The notes below the pieces were generated by a model, which was given only the letters and a program-made list of their open reading frames with translations, made no database searches and was not told the origin of the DNA. The position numbers and the translations under genes were made by a program. Below, one piece after another: positions 15,673-24,840 of a stretch of DNA of 64,000 bases (position 1 is its first letter; each line of letters begins with the position of its first letter). Source of the stretch: an uncultured Alistipes sp. (GTDB lineage Bacteria > Bacteroidota > Bacteroidia > Bacteroidales > Rikenellaceae); contig CAAGGL010000031.1 in assembly GCA_900769405.1 (NCBI GenBank), positions 124,001 to 188,000 of the forward strand. The letters run 5' to 3'.

Positions 15673-18600
15673 TGTTCTTACGGGTTTTATATTTAGTATA
15701 AATAATATATACGATCGGTATGATAAAGCCGTTCAAGATGGTCGATGAGATTAGACCACCGAGAATAACCTTTGCCATCGGGCTTTGGATCTCGTTGCCC
15801 GATACATCGCCACCCAGTGCCAGCGGAATCAGCGCCAGAGCCGATGTGAGCGAGGTCATCAGAATCGGGTTCAGACGGTCGATCGAGCCCTGCACCACGG
15901 CGTCATAGAGCGACAGACCCTCGCCCTGCAATTGGTTGTAGTGCGATACGAGCAGAATACCGTTACGCACGGCGATACCCAGCAGCGAGATGAAACCGAT
16001 GATCGCGGGGATACTAACGATACCCGAAGTCATCCAGATGCTTGCCACACCACCGATCAGCGCCAGCGGCAGGTTGATCATAATCAATCCCGACAGACCG
16101 AAGTCGCGGAACTCCTGATAGAGTAGCAAGAAAATTACGAGCAGTGCCACGAGCGAGGCGAAGGTCAGCGTGCGGGTTGCTGCCTGCTGGCTCTCGAACT
16201 GACCACCATACTCGATATAGTAACCCTCGGGCAGAGTGATCTGCTCGTCGATAACCTCCTGAATCTTCTTCACGGCGCCACCAAGGTCGCCACCTACGAC
16301 ATTTGCCGAAACTACAATTTTGCGCTTCACGTTCTCGCGGTTGATGGCGTTGGGACCCGATGTCGAGCGGATCTCGGCCACCTGCGCCAGAGGTACCTTC
16401 GTGCCGTCGCTGCAATCAACCAAGATGTTGCCGATCGACTCGATAGTGTTGCGATAGCGGTCGTCAACCTTCACGGTCAGGTCGAACGTAGCGTTGCCCT
16501 CGTAGATCTGCGAAACGGCCTCGCCCTGCAATGCCACTGCTACGAACTCCTTGAATTCGGACATCATAATGCCGTGGCGAGCTAACATATCGCGGCGCGG
16601 AACAATCTGCAACTCCGAGCGCTCAACCTGCTGCTCGACGGTCACATCGGCCAGATCCTCGATCGAGCCAATTGCGCCCTTGATCTGCTTACCGAGCGAA
16701 TACATCTTGTTCAGATCCTCGCCGAAGAGTTTGATCGCAATGTTTGCCTTGGTACCCGACAACATTGCGTCGATACGGTGCGAAATGGGCTGACCAATCT
16801 CGATATCAAGACCCTTCAAGACGCCCAATCGCGCACGTACATCAGCCAAAAACTCGTCGCGCGAGCGGTCGGTCAGGATGTAGGGAGCCTCCAACTCCGA
16901 GGCGTGAACCCCCAGCGCGTGCTCGTCCAGCTCGGCGCGACCCGTCTTACGGGCTACGGTCTGCACCTCAGGAATCTCCAACAGAATCTGCTCGACGGTG
17001 CGACCCATCTTGTCCGACTCTTCGAGCGAGGTGCCGGGCATTGTGCCGATGTTGATTGTCATCGAACCCTCGTTGAACGCGGGCAAGAAGCTGCTACCGA
17101 GTGTGAAGAATACAACCAACGTCGCCACCAGCAGAGCTGCCATACCGCCCAAAATCGAGCGTTTGTGACCGAGTGCCCACTCCAATGCTGCGCGATACCA
17201 GCGTTTCAGCGTACGTGCCACGATCGGCTCACGCTCGGTGTGTCGCAGTGCGCGCTCCGAGGTGAGCATATAGCTACACAATACGGGTGTCAGGGTCATC
17301 GCCACGATCATCGACGCAAAGAGCGACACGATGAACGAGATGCCGAGCGGCTTCAACATACGACCCTCCATACCGTCGAGGAAGAACAGAGGTACGAACG
17401 CCACGATGGTGATGATTGTAGCATTGACGATCGACGAACGGATCTCGGTTGAGGCGTCATAGATCACCTTGAACCAGCCGCGACGCTCCTCTTTCGGGAG
17501 TTGATTATTTTCGCGCAGACGTCGGAATACGTTCTCCACGTCGATAATCGCGTCATCGACCAGCGATCCGATAGCGATAGCCATACCGCCCAAACTCATC
17601 GTATTGATCGATAGGTTCATCAATTTCAGTACGAGAATCGACACCAGCAACGACAGCGGAATAGCCACCAGCGAAATGGCCGTTACGCGCGTGTTCATCA
17701 TAAAGAAGAAGAGTACGATCACAACGAACAGAGCACCTTCGAGCAGTGCGCGCTGAATGTTGTCGATCGACGAGGTGATGAAACGCGACTGACGGAAAAT
17801 ATCGGTCGAGATCTTAATATCCTTAGGCAGTGACTTTTGCAAGTCGGTGAGCTGATGTTCGAGAGCCTCGGTCAGCTCGATCGTGCTGGTCTGGTTCTGC
17901 TTGGTCACGGTGAGCAGCACGGCGGGTTTGGTTCGCTCCGACGCAACGCCCAATCGCGGGGTCTTGGCGCCGATACGCACCTCGCCAACATCGGCCAACG
18001 TGATCGGCTGACCATCCTCGGTCAGTTTGATCACACCGCGTGCAATCTGCTCTGCCTCCTTGGTTGCGAGCATACCGCGTACGATGAATTCGTTACCATA
18101 TTGATAGAGCACACCGCCCGACGAGTTGAGAGTCATATCCTTCGTTGCCGCCAGCACCTCGTGCACCGACACTCCCAGCAGACGCAACTTCTCGGGCGAG
18201 AGCAACACCTGATACTCCTTGATGTCGCCACCGATTACGGCCACCTGAGCCACACCGCCCGTCGAGAGCAGACGCGGACGAATGGTCCACTCGGCAATCG
18301 TGCGCAACTCTTCGAGCGAGGTCTGCTCGGCCGTAAGACCGATGATCATCATCTCGCCTAAGATCGACGATTGAGGACCGAGCGTAGGCTGACCGACATT
18401 TGCGGGCAGAGCGTCCGAAATGGTCGAAAGTTTCTCGGTTACAATCTGGCGGGCACGATAAATATCTGTATCCCAATCAAATTCGACCCATACGACCGAG
18501 AAACCCGTCGACGATGCCGAACGTACACGACGCACGTCAGTAGCGCCATTCACGGCGGTCTCGATCACAAATGTTACGGTACGCTCGACCTCCTCGGCCG

Positions 18601-18769
18601 CCATACCGTGCGCCTCGGTCATCACCACGACCGTAGGTGCTGTCAGGTCGGGGAACACATCGACCTCCATACGGCTGGCCGTATAGACTCCGATGGCCGA
18701 CAAGAGCAGTGCTGCGATAATCACCAACATTCGATTTCGCAGCGAGTAATCTATGATTCGATTAAGCAT
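15665..18769 (-). CDS. Heavy-metal efflux RND pump (CusA/CzcA family)
   Basis: This 1034-residue protein has the size and repeat structure of RND transporters, with twelve membrane helices and two large periplasmic loops. The start NRIIDYSLRNRMLVII and the segment DVFPDLTAPTVVVMTEAHG are typical of the heavy-metal (HAE/HME) branch. The TM4 motif, AIGSLVDDAIIDVEN (about 399-413), has paired aspartates where Cu/Ag pumps have DAA and Zn/Co/Ni pumps have DGA, so the metal is uncertain. It is driven by proton influx and exports from periplasm or cytoplasm through the adaptor and duct encoded beside it. The gene starts 15 bases after the adaptor stop. Confidence 0.93.
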   Translation of the reverse strand: MLNRIIDYSLRNRMLVIIAALLLSAIGVYTASRMEVDVFPDLTAPTVVVMTEAHGMAAEEVERTVTFVIETAVNGATDVRRVRSASSTGFSVVWVEFDWDTDIYRARQIVTEKLSTISDALPANVGQPTLGPQSSILGEMMIIGLTAEQTSLEELRTIAEWTIRPRLLSTGGVAQVAVIGGDIKEYQVLLSPEKLRLLGVSVHEVLAATKDMTLNSSGGVLYQYGNEFIVRGMLATKEAEQIARGVIKLTEDGQPITLADVGEVRIGAKTPRLGVASERTKPAVLLTVTKQNQTSTIELTEALEHQLTDLQKSLPKDIKISTDIFRQSRFITSSIDNIQRALLEGALFVVIVLFFFMMNTRVTAISLVAIPLSLLVSILVLKLMNLSINTMSLGGMAIAIGSLVDDAIIDVENVFRRLRENNQLPKEERRGWFKVIYDASTEIRSSIVNATIITIVAFVPLFFLDGMEGRMLKPLGISFIVSLFASMIVAMTLTPVLCSYMLTSERALRHTEREPIVARTLKRWYRAALEWALGHKRSILGGMAALLVATLVVFFTLGSSFLPAFNEGSMTINIGTMPGTSLEESDKMGRTVEQILLEIPEVQTVARKTGRAELDEHALGVHASELEAPYILTDRSRDEFLADVRARLGVLKGLDIEIGQPISHRIDAMLSGTKANIAIKLFGEDLNKMYSLGKQIKGAIGSIEDLADVTVEQQVERSELQIVPRRDMLARHGIMMSEFKEFVAVALQGEAVSQIYEGNATFDLTVKVDDRYRNTIESIGNILVDCSDGTKVPLAQVAEIRSTSGPNAINRENVKRKIVVSANVVGGDLGGAVKKIQEVIDEQITLPEGYYIEYGGQFESQQAATRTLTFASLVALLVIFLLLYQEFRDFGLSGLIMINLPLALIGGVASIWMTSGIVSIPAIIGFISLLGIAVRNGILLVSHYNQLQGEGLSLYDAVVQGSIDRLNPILMTSLTSALALIPLALGGDVSGNEIQSPMAKVILGGLISSTILNGFIIPIVYIIYTKYKTRKNNA

Positions 18770-18784
18770 AGTCGTATCGAGTTT

Positions 18785-20113
18785 TTAGTGTTGGTGCGAG
18801 TGGGGGATTGCGCCCGAAGCGGCCGCCATCTTGACATTCACGGCGCCACGAGTTACCACGCGGTCACCTGCCTCGATGCCCGAGAGCAACTGCACGCGCT
18901 CGCCGTCCGATGCGCCGAGAGCGACCTCACGACGCTCGTAGCAATCAGCATCCAACTGAACATATACGTAATAGAGTCCCTGAGCCTCGGTTACGGCGGT
19001 TACGGGAACAACCAGCGCCTCGGCGATAGGTGCACCCACCAGGTAAGCCTCTACGATTGCACCCTGAGGCAGGTCGTTGCGGTTATCGAACTCGAAGGTT
19101 ACGGGGATCAGCGTCGAGCCGCTGTCGGCAATGCGACCAACCGAGAGCAGACGACCGCCACAATCGGCCAGACGATAACTCTCGCCCGTTGCGGGATCGA
19201 CGATATTTGCGGTTTTGATCGAGCGCAACTCGCGGTAGTAGCGCTGCGGCAGGTCGGCTCGCAGCTGCAAGCGGCGGTTCTGCGAAACGGTCGCCAGCGG
19301 CTGACCCATCTCCACGAAGTCGCCCTCGCCAATCGACAGCGAGGTGATGTAACCTGCGATCGGAGCGCCTACGTTGCTGCCCTTCTCCGACGAGCGAGCC
19401 GCAACGGCATCGTACTCAGCCTTAGCTTTGAGGTATGCGCTCTCGGCAGCCTCGAACTCGCTACGCGAAACGATCTGATCCTCGACGAGCTGTTTCAGAC
19501 GGTTGTACTCGGCCTCGGCGCGACGATACTCGGCAGCGATCTTGTCGATCTGCGAGCCCGACGCCAAATCGCGCGACGAGATGGTGAAGAGCGACTGACC
19601 GCGCGAAACCTGCGCACCGGTCGAAAGACGCTTGCCACCGAACGAAACCACACCCGAGATCGGTGCCACGATTGTCGCCTCGTCGCCCTGAGCTGCCAAG
19701 ATGCGAGCCGTGCAGGGGATCACGTGGTTGAAGGTCGAGGGCTGAATCTCCTCCACCTTGAAGTCGGTACGAGCTGCCTGATCGGCCGGGAAGGTGATCT
19801 CGTTTTCGTTATGCTTGTGCTCAGCCTCGGCGTGCGAATGGTTGTGCGCTGCGTGATCGTGATCGGCGTGATCGTGAGTATGCGCGTCGTGCGAGTGGTT
19901 GTGAGTCGAATGATCGTGCTCGGCGTGGTTGTGAGTTGAGTGATCGTGAGCGTCGTGCGAATGGTCGTGACCTTCGTGATCGTGATTGTGCGCCTCCTCG
20001 GTATGCGCAGCGTGGTCGTGCGCGCGCTCATCGTGCGAGGTGTTACGGTTGCCGCAACTGCTGAGCGAGAGCGTAACGGCCAGAGCCAGAACGGCTGTAA
20101 ATAATTGTTTCAT
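18785..20113 (-). CDS. RND periplasmic adaptor lipoprotein with extreme His-rich region
   Basis: This 442-residue protein begins with a lipoprotein signal (Cys20 in SLSSCGNRN). Residues about 27-105 are composed largely of His, Asp, Ala and Asn in repeated HDH, HNH and HSH units, with about 29 histidines in 75 residues, and the protein ends HSHQH. The rest is a standard membrane-fusion protein: barrel-sandwich halves around TIVAPISGVVSF and GAPIAGYITSL, a coiled-coil hairpin (EYRRAEAEYNRLKQLV), and a C-terminal beta-barrel. It links pump and duct, and the His-rich arm probably binds and delivers metal such as zinc, nickel or copper (inference). The ATG at 20113 starts the signal peptide. Confidence 0.9.
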   Translation of the reverse strand: MKQLFTAVLALAVTLSLSSCGNRNTSHDERAHDHAAHTEEAHNHDHEGHDHSHDAHDHSTHNHAEHDHSTHNHSHDAHTHDHADHDHAAHNHSHAEAEHKHNENEITFPADQAARTDFKVEEIQPSTFNHVIPCTARILAAQGDEATIVAPISGVVSFGGKRLSTGAQVSRGQSLFTISSRDLASGSQIDKIAAEYRRAEAEYNRLKQLVEDQIVSRSEFEAAESAYLKAKAEYDAVAARSSEKGSNVGAPIAGYITSLSIGEGDFVEMGQPLATVSQNRRLQLRADLPQRYYRELRSIKTANIVDPATGESYRLADCGGRLLSVGRIADSGSTLIPVTFEFDNRNDLPQGAIVEAYLVGAPIAEALVVPVTAVTEAQGLYYVYVQLDADCYERREVALGASDGERVQLLSGIEAGDRVVTRGAVNVKMAAASGAIPHSHQH

Positions 20114-20237
20114 AAGTAAACAGTATGTGTGTGATGTTTGCCGTACGAACCGCGAAGTTCGTAACGGGCTGAATCTTGTTAATTTGCGAGAAAATGGAGG
20201 GCGCGTGCGATGTGAATCCTCGCACTGCGACAAAAGA

Positions 20238-20687
20238 TTAGGCGCGCTCGGTTGCGGCGCGTGTCGGCAGGGCACGCGCGATGTAACGCACAATTCGTTG
20301 GGCAGGATCGGGCAACAGTGATTGCTGATAATCCGAGTCGTCAGCCTCGAATTCGGCCATAGCGAGCAGTTTGAGCGGCTCGGCGATGACTGCTTGCAGT
20401 TGCGCGGGAGGCAACAGCGATTGCTTTGAGAGTTGCGAGATAACCTCGGCCACATCGATTTTCAGATGACACGATGACGGCTCGCCCGTAGCGTCGTGCT
20501 CCGACGAGCAGTGGTCGTGGTCGCAGCAATCCGAATGGTTGTCCGAGTGAGCAAAGCAGTGCGTGGGATTGAAGCATACGGCCTCGTCACCATCGTGATG
20601 ATGGTGGGGCAGTGCAGCGAGCATCACAGCTGCCGCACAGAGAGCGAAGACCGCACGAAAAATCCAATTATGCACTTTGGTTGCCAT
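20238..20687 (-). CDS. DUF6769-like small His/Cys-rich exported protein
   Basis: This 149-residue protein has an N-terminal hydrophobic segment (about 9-25) followed by HHHHDGDE and a Cys/His cluster (CFNPTHCFAH, then DCCDHDHCSSEH and CH) over residues 27-75. The C-terminal half is helical and unremarkable. Proteins like this often precede metal RND operons in Bacteroidales; the family label is from memory of that context. A periplasmic metal-binding or sensing role is the simplest inference. It lies 124 bases upstream of the adaptor gene, with a -7 box TATATTTG at 20704-20697 just before it, so it probably heads the operon. An ATG four codons earlier (20699) is less likely because it overlaps that box. 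Confidence 0.7.
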   Translation of the reverse strand: MATKVHNWIFRAVFALCAAAVMLAALPHHHHDGDEAVCFNPTHCFAHSDNHSDCCDHDHCSSEHDATGEPSSCHLKIDVAEVISQLSKQSLLPPAQLQAVIAEPLKLLAMAEFEADDSDYQQSLLPDPAQRIVRYIARALPTRAATERA

Positions 20688-20696
20688 AGTTGAGCG

Positions 20697-20704
20697 CAAA
20701 TATA
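20697..20704 (-). promoter_or_regulatory. -7 element of the metal-efflux operon
   Basis: The minus strand reads TATATTTG, an exact -7 match ten bases before the ATG at 20687. No metalloregulator gene is present next to the operon. Confidence 0.5.
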
Positions 20705-20768
20705 CGAAATATTCGGGAATTTTGCGGTAAAGATTGTCGGATTACGCGCGATGATGCAGAAAATTTCC

Positions 20769-20776
20769 TAAATTTG
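20769..20776 (+). promoter_or_regulatory. -7 element of the barrel/DUF5689 operon
   Basis: TAAATTTG is an exact -7 match 15 bases before the ATG at 20792. No clear -33 box. Confidence 0.5.
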
Positions 20777-20791
20777 TGTTGGTAAAAGGGT

Positions 20792-23227
20792 ATGAGAATG
20801 AAATATTTGGGTTTGATATCTTTGTTTTGTGTACTCTTCTTTGCTCCCGCCGGTCTGTCGGCGCAGGAGCTCGACGGCAATTACTATCCGTTCGGTGAGG
20901 TACGCGAGCAACTGCCTGAGATCGATGTCGATTCGACACTCTTCTATATTCCTGCAACTGATGATGGCGCGTTATTCGATCGTTTGATGCGCTACGGGTT
21001 GTCGTCTGTCCGCTTTGAGCGCCGAGGTGCGTCGGACGTGGCGATTGATCTTGACGGCGTACCCGTCAGTGCGGGCGAGTCTTACGCCCTGCAACGCCTT
21101 TTGCGCAACGAAATCCGAACAGACGGAATGGGCTTTTCGACACGGTCGTTCGGTGGTTTTGCAGGGACGCGATCATTCGTGACCGAAAACTCATTCGGAC
21201 TGCGTCGCACGGCGGCGACAATTTCGGCAACCGATCGCAATAAACTTCTGACCGTCAGATTCTACGACGCCCGCTCGTTGGACCGCAACGAGCGTTGGAG
21301 CTATGCTCTCTCGCTCTCGGGCGAGGGTGGACGCGATATGCGTGTCGGCGGTGTGTTTACTCAGCGCATCGAGGCTTCGGCACTACTTTCGCGCAGGTGG
21401 AACGAGGGCGGACTGTCGATAGTGGCTATGGTCTCGCCTTCGCAACGCGGTGTGCGTTCGGCAACATCGGCCGAGGTGTTTGAACTGACGGGCGACAACC
21501 TCTATAATCCCTCGTGGGGTATGCACAACAGACGCGAGCGCAATAGCCGTGTGCGTCGTGAGGTACTGCCGTCGGTGGCCGTTTCGCTGCGCCACAAGGG
21601 GTGGTTTGCAACGCTGTATGGTCGCGCGGGACGCCAATCGATCAGTGGACTGAATTGGTACGACGCGCGTATCCCGACACCCGATAACTATCGCAACCTG
21701 CCATCATATTTCGACTCGGAGCAGATGCGCGAGGAGGTTGAGCGTGTGTGGCGCGAGCGCGATCCCCGCTATACCCAGATTGATTGGGCGGAGCTCTATG
21801 CTCGCAATTCGATGACCGACGGTCGCTCGGTCTATGTGGTTGAAGATCGTACTGAGGCTCCGCGCGAGGTGCGGGCGGTGGCTGGCGGCGAATTCTCGGT
21901 AGCTCGCAATACGACGGTGAAAGCGGCGGTCGTTGCCGAATACAATTCGACGGAGTATTACAAACGCCTGCGCGATCTGCTGGGCGGAACGCATATCATT
22001 GATATTGATCAATATCTGGTCGATGACGAACGCTTCGGAACGTCGTTGCAGAACGATCTTCGCAACCCGAATCGTCGGGTCAAGCAGGGCGAAAAATTCG
22101 GATATGATTACCGCTTGGAGGAGCGCAGTTGTGGTGCGCGAGCCTCGTTGCACTATCGTGGCAATCGGTTGCTGGTTGAGGCTGGCGCGCAGATTGGTTT
22201 GGTGTCGGCGTGGCGTGCGGGTTTGTATGAGAAACAACTCTTTGCAGGTGCGGGCTCTTATGGCCGCTCGGAGCGTGTGACGGGTGTCGAGGCTACGGCA
22301 AAGTTGGCGCTGCGTTATTCGCTGTCGGCACGTCATCGTCTGTCGATGGCTGTGGCGGTCGATCGTGCGCAACAACCTCTCGAACAGCTACTTCTGCAAC
22401 CTGCATATAATAACGCGCTGGCTGATGTCGATCCGATGTCTGTGCGTTTCGATGGCGAGGTGGCATACTCCTATCGCGCGACGATATTTGAACTGACGGT
22501 CAAGGGTTTTGCACGAATCGAGCGCGGAGACGATGCCACGATGCGCTTTTTCGACGATGTGACCTATACCTATGCTGACGCCGTGGTAAGCGGCATCGAT
22601 CGCCACCGCTATGGCGTGGAGTTGAGTGCGTCGGTGGTGCTCTCGCCACGTTTTACGTTCGAGGGTGCTTTGACGGCGGGTAGCTATCGCTATGCGTCGA
22701 ATCCTGAGGTGTCGCTCTATGCCGATGCCGATAATCGGGTGATTGTTGAGCGCACGAAGAGTTATATGAGTGGTCTGCATACGGCCGAAACTCCGACCGT
22801 GGCAACCGTTGCTAAGTTGCGCTATTCGACGCCGTATGGTTGGCGTGTGGAGGCCGAGGCGGCATTTGCGGCGGGTCGATATGCCTCGCCCACGCCCGTG
22901 CGACGAATGACGCGCGTGACCGATCTTGCGGCGTCGCCCGAGGAGTTCGAGGCAATGACGCGCCAGCAACGTCTGGACAACGCGCTGACCGTTGGTTTGT
23001 CGGCAATGCGCTCGTGGTCGATCGGTGGAGTGCCGTCGCGTCTGACGCTTGTTGCGTCGGTGCGTAACCTACTGTGCGATAAAGATATAGTATATTCGGC
23101 TTATGAGCCTTCGCGCGTGCTGCGATCGGGGTCGGGTGTCAATATCCACTACCGCCCAATGCCCGAACGCTACACATACGCCTATCCGCTGTCGTTCAAT
23201 GTATCACTGACTTATAAATTTCGATAG
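20792..23227 (+). CDS. TonB-dependent-receptor-like outer-membrane beta-barrel
   Basis: This 811-residue protein has a signal peptide (1-24, ending LSAQE). The mature protein is dominated by amphipathic strands with many Tyr, Arg and Ser residues (for example GYDYRLEERSCGARASLHYRG and TYAYPLSFNVSLTYKFR), and it ends in aromatic-Arg, as outer-membrane barrels of this phylum do. The first 130 residues contain a short stretch that could be a reduced plug (DVAIDLDGVPVS, then GFSTRSFGGFAGTRSF). No carboxypeptidase-like N-domain or obvious TonB box is seen. It is followed with no gap by two DUF5689 lipoproteins, suggesting a receptor/lipoprotein assembly analogous in layout to SusCD. Ligand unknown. 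Confidence 0.75.
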   Translation: MRMKYLGLISLFCVLFFAPAGLSAQELDGNYYPFGEVREQLPEIDVDSTLFYIPATDDGALFDRLMRYGLSSVRFERRGASDVAIDLDGVPVSAGESYALQRLLRNEIRTDGMGFSTRSFGGFAGTRSFVTENSFGLRRTAATISATDRNKLLTVRFYDARSLDRNERWSYALSLSGEGGRDMRVGGVFTQRIEASALLSRRWNEGGLSIVAMVSPSQRGVRSATSAEVFELTGDNLYNPSWGMHNRRERNSRVRREVLPSVAVSLRHKGWFATLYGRAGRQSISGLNWYDARIPTPDNYRNLPSYFDSEQMREEVERVWRERDPRYTQIDWAELYARNSMTDGRSVYVVEDRTEAPREVRAVAGGEFSVARNTTVKAAVVAEYNSTEYYKRLRDLLGGTHIIDIDQYLVDDERFGTSLQNDLRNPNRRVKQGEKFGYDYRLEERSCGARASLHYRGNRLLVEAGAQIGLVSAWRAGLYEKQLFAGAGSYGRSERVTGVEATAKLALRYSLSARHRLSMAVAVDRAQQPLEQLLLQPAYNNALADVDPMSVRFDGEVAYSYRATIFELTVKGFARIERGDDATMRFFDDVTYTYADAVVSGIDRHRYGVELSASVVLSPRFTFEGALTAGSYRYASNPEVSLYADADNRVIVERTKSYMSGLHTAETPTVATVAKLRYSTPYGWRVEAEAAFAAGRYASPTPVRRMTRVTDLAASPEEFEAMTRQQRLDNALTVGLSAMRSWSIGGVPSRLTLVASVRNLLCDKDIVYSAYEPSRVLRSGSGVNIHYRPMPERYTYAYPLSFNVSLTYKFR

Positions 23228-24010
23228 ATGAGAATATTGCACTACATATTGCTCGCTGCGACGCTACTTATCGTTGGTTGCGATTACGATCGTTTCGATC
23301 CGATCGAGCCGCGCGACGAGGTGGAGTGGGTGCCCAATGCCGAATTGTCGGATGTGCGCCACTCGTTTGCAGTGGCGACCACTATACGCGAGGATATGGT
23401 CATCACGGGGCGTGTTGTTACGAGCGATGAGGACGGTAATTTCTACCGCACGCTGGTTGTCGAGGACGCAACGGGTGCGATAGAACTGATGATCGGAATG
23501 GATTATCTCTATCGTACCTATCCTGTTGGCAGTCTGTTGGCTGTGCGCTTGCAGGGATTGGCTATTGACGAGTATAACGGAGTGCTGCGCGTGGGGCTGC
23601 AACCCGAGTCGTGGGACTACCGCACCACAAGCTATATGTCGCATCAGGCGGTTGTTGACAAGTATATCTATCGCACCAATTCGACCGTTGCACCCGAGCC
23701 TGAGTCTGAGTGCCTGACGGCAGGCGCGCTGACCAAGCGCCTATGTGGGCGATTGGTGACGGTTGAGGGGCTGCACGCTGATGACGAGGCTGCGACCTGG
23801 GCCGAGGGTCGCTACACCTCCTATCGCAAGTTCCGCGACGAGCGGGGCGACTCGATCTATGTGCAGACATCGCCCTACGCGCGTTTTGCGACGCAGGAGC
23901 TGCCGAGCGACGTGGTATCGATCACGGGTGTGCTCTATTATGGTGCGGTGTCGGGCAGTCGTAAAGCATTTATAATCAAGATGAGCGATGAGAAAGGTGT
24001 TGTTCGTTAG
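23228..24010 (+). CDS. DUF5689-domain lipoprotein 1
   Basis: This 260-residue protein has a lipoprotein signal with Cys18 (LLIVGCDYD). The DUF5689-type core at about 55-115 reads VITGRVVTSDEDGNFYRTL then VEDATGAIELMI, an OB-like strand pattern. A second similar half around 195-255 contains YVQTSPYARF and DVVSITGVLYYG. The start codon follows the stop of the barrel gene directly and its last 23 bases overlap the next gene, so the three are one translation-coupled operon. It is probably tethered to the outer membrane next to the barrel. Function unknown; a ligand-binding role is inference. Confidence 0.75.
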   Translation: MRILHYILLAATLLIVGCDYDRFDPIEPRDEVEWVPNAELSDVRHSFAVATTIREDMVITGRVVTSDEDGNFYRTLVVEDATGAIELMIGMDYLYRTYPVGSLLAVRLQGLAIDEYNGVLRVGLQPESWDYRTTSYMSHQAVVDKYIYRTNSTVAPEPESECLTAGALTKRLCGRLVTVEGLHADDEAATWAEGRYTSYRKFRDERGDSIYVQTSPYARFATQELPSDVVSITGVLYYGAVSGSRKAFIIKMSDEKGVVR

Positions 24011-24788
24011 TCTGCTGGTTGCGTTGTGGCTGGTGGCGTGCCGCGAGCCCAATCCTCTCGAATATGAGCCTGAGGTGCACCCCGAACGAGTGTCGGTGGC
24101 CTATCTCAAATCGTTCTATCGCACGGCTCCGGTGCGTGTTGATGGTGCTGTGCAGATCGAGGGGCACATCATCGCCAACGACTTTAACGGCAACCTCTAT
24201 AACGAACTCTGCGTGGCCGATTCGACGGGCGGAATCATCGTGCGCCTCGATGCCGACAGCCTTTATCGACGTTTCCGCGAGGGCGCGCGTGTGGCGGTGC
24301 GCTGCAACGGTTTGTGGCTTGGCTCGTCGGGCGGTACGATCGAATTGGGTGTAGCACCGACAGGCGAATATGAGGTCGATCCCATTCCGACCGAGGAGAT
24401 TGGTCTTTATCTCTCGACCGACACGATGCGCCAGATCGAGATCGTGCCTCGCTCGCTGACTATTGCCGAGTGTGCACCCGAGTATGTATCGACACGAGTG
24501 CGTATCGAGCGTGTTCAGTTTGTCGAGGAGGAGTTGCCGCTGGGGTGGTGCGATAGGGTGATCGATTCACTGACGGGTGAGCCGATCGCAGTCGCCACCG
24601 TGCGCCATCTGGTCGATCCGCGTGGCGATACAATCGATGTCTATACCTCGCCTTACGCCGATTTCGTGCAGGTGCCGTTACCGTCGGGCAGTGGCTCGGT
24701 TGAGGGTCTGCTTGGCTATTTCAATCGTCGTTATCAACTCCGCATACTTAGCTCCTATCACATCGTGCTGACCGACGCCCGATTCTGA
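23988..24788 (+). CDS. DUF5689-domain lipoprotein 2
   Basis: This 266-residue protein has a lipoprotein signal with Cys18 (LWLVACREP). It aligns along its length with the preceding lipoprotein: IEGHIIANDFNGNLYNEL and VADSTGGIIVRL match the DUF5689 core, and DVYTSPYADF with GSVEGLLGYFNRR match the second half. The two are therefore diverged tandem duplicates. It overlaps gene 1 by 23 bases. No terminator as strong as those elsewhere is visible after its stop, and the convergent porin-like gene ends only 53 bases away. Confidence 0.75.
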   Translation: MRKVLFVSLLVALWLVACREPNPLEYEPEVHPERVSVAYLKSFYRTAPVRVDGAVQIEGHIIANDFNGNLYNELCVADSTGGIIVRLDADSLYRRFREGARVAVRCNGLWLGSSGGTIELGVAPTGEYEVDPIPTEEIGLYLSTDTMRQIEIVPRSLTIAECAPEYVSTRVRIERVQFVEEELPLGWCDRVIDSLTGEPIAVATVRHLVDPRGDTIDVYTSPYADFVQVPLPSGSGSVEGLLGYFNRRYQLRILSSYHIVLTDARF

Positions 24789-24840
24789 GTGCACGACAAC
24801 AAAAATGGCCACCCGTCTGCCGAGTGACCATCTGTTGCGA

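Noticed and set aside
19800..20050. Apparent tandem DNA repeat or CRISPR-like array
   Set aside because: The periodicity comes from repeated His and Asp codons inside the RND adaptor gene. Units are short, irregular and in frame, with no spacers.
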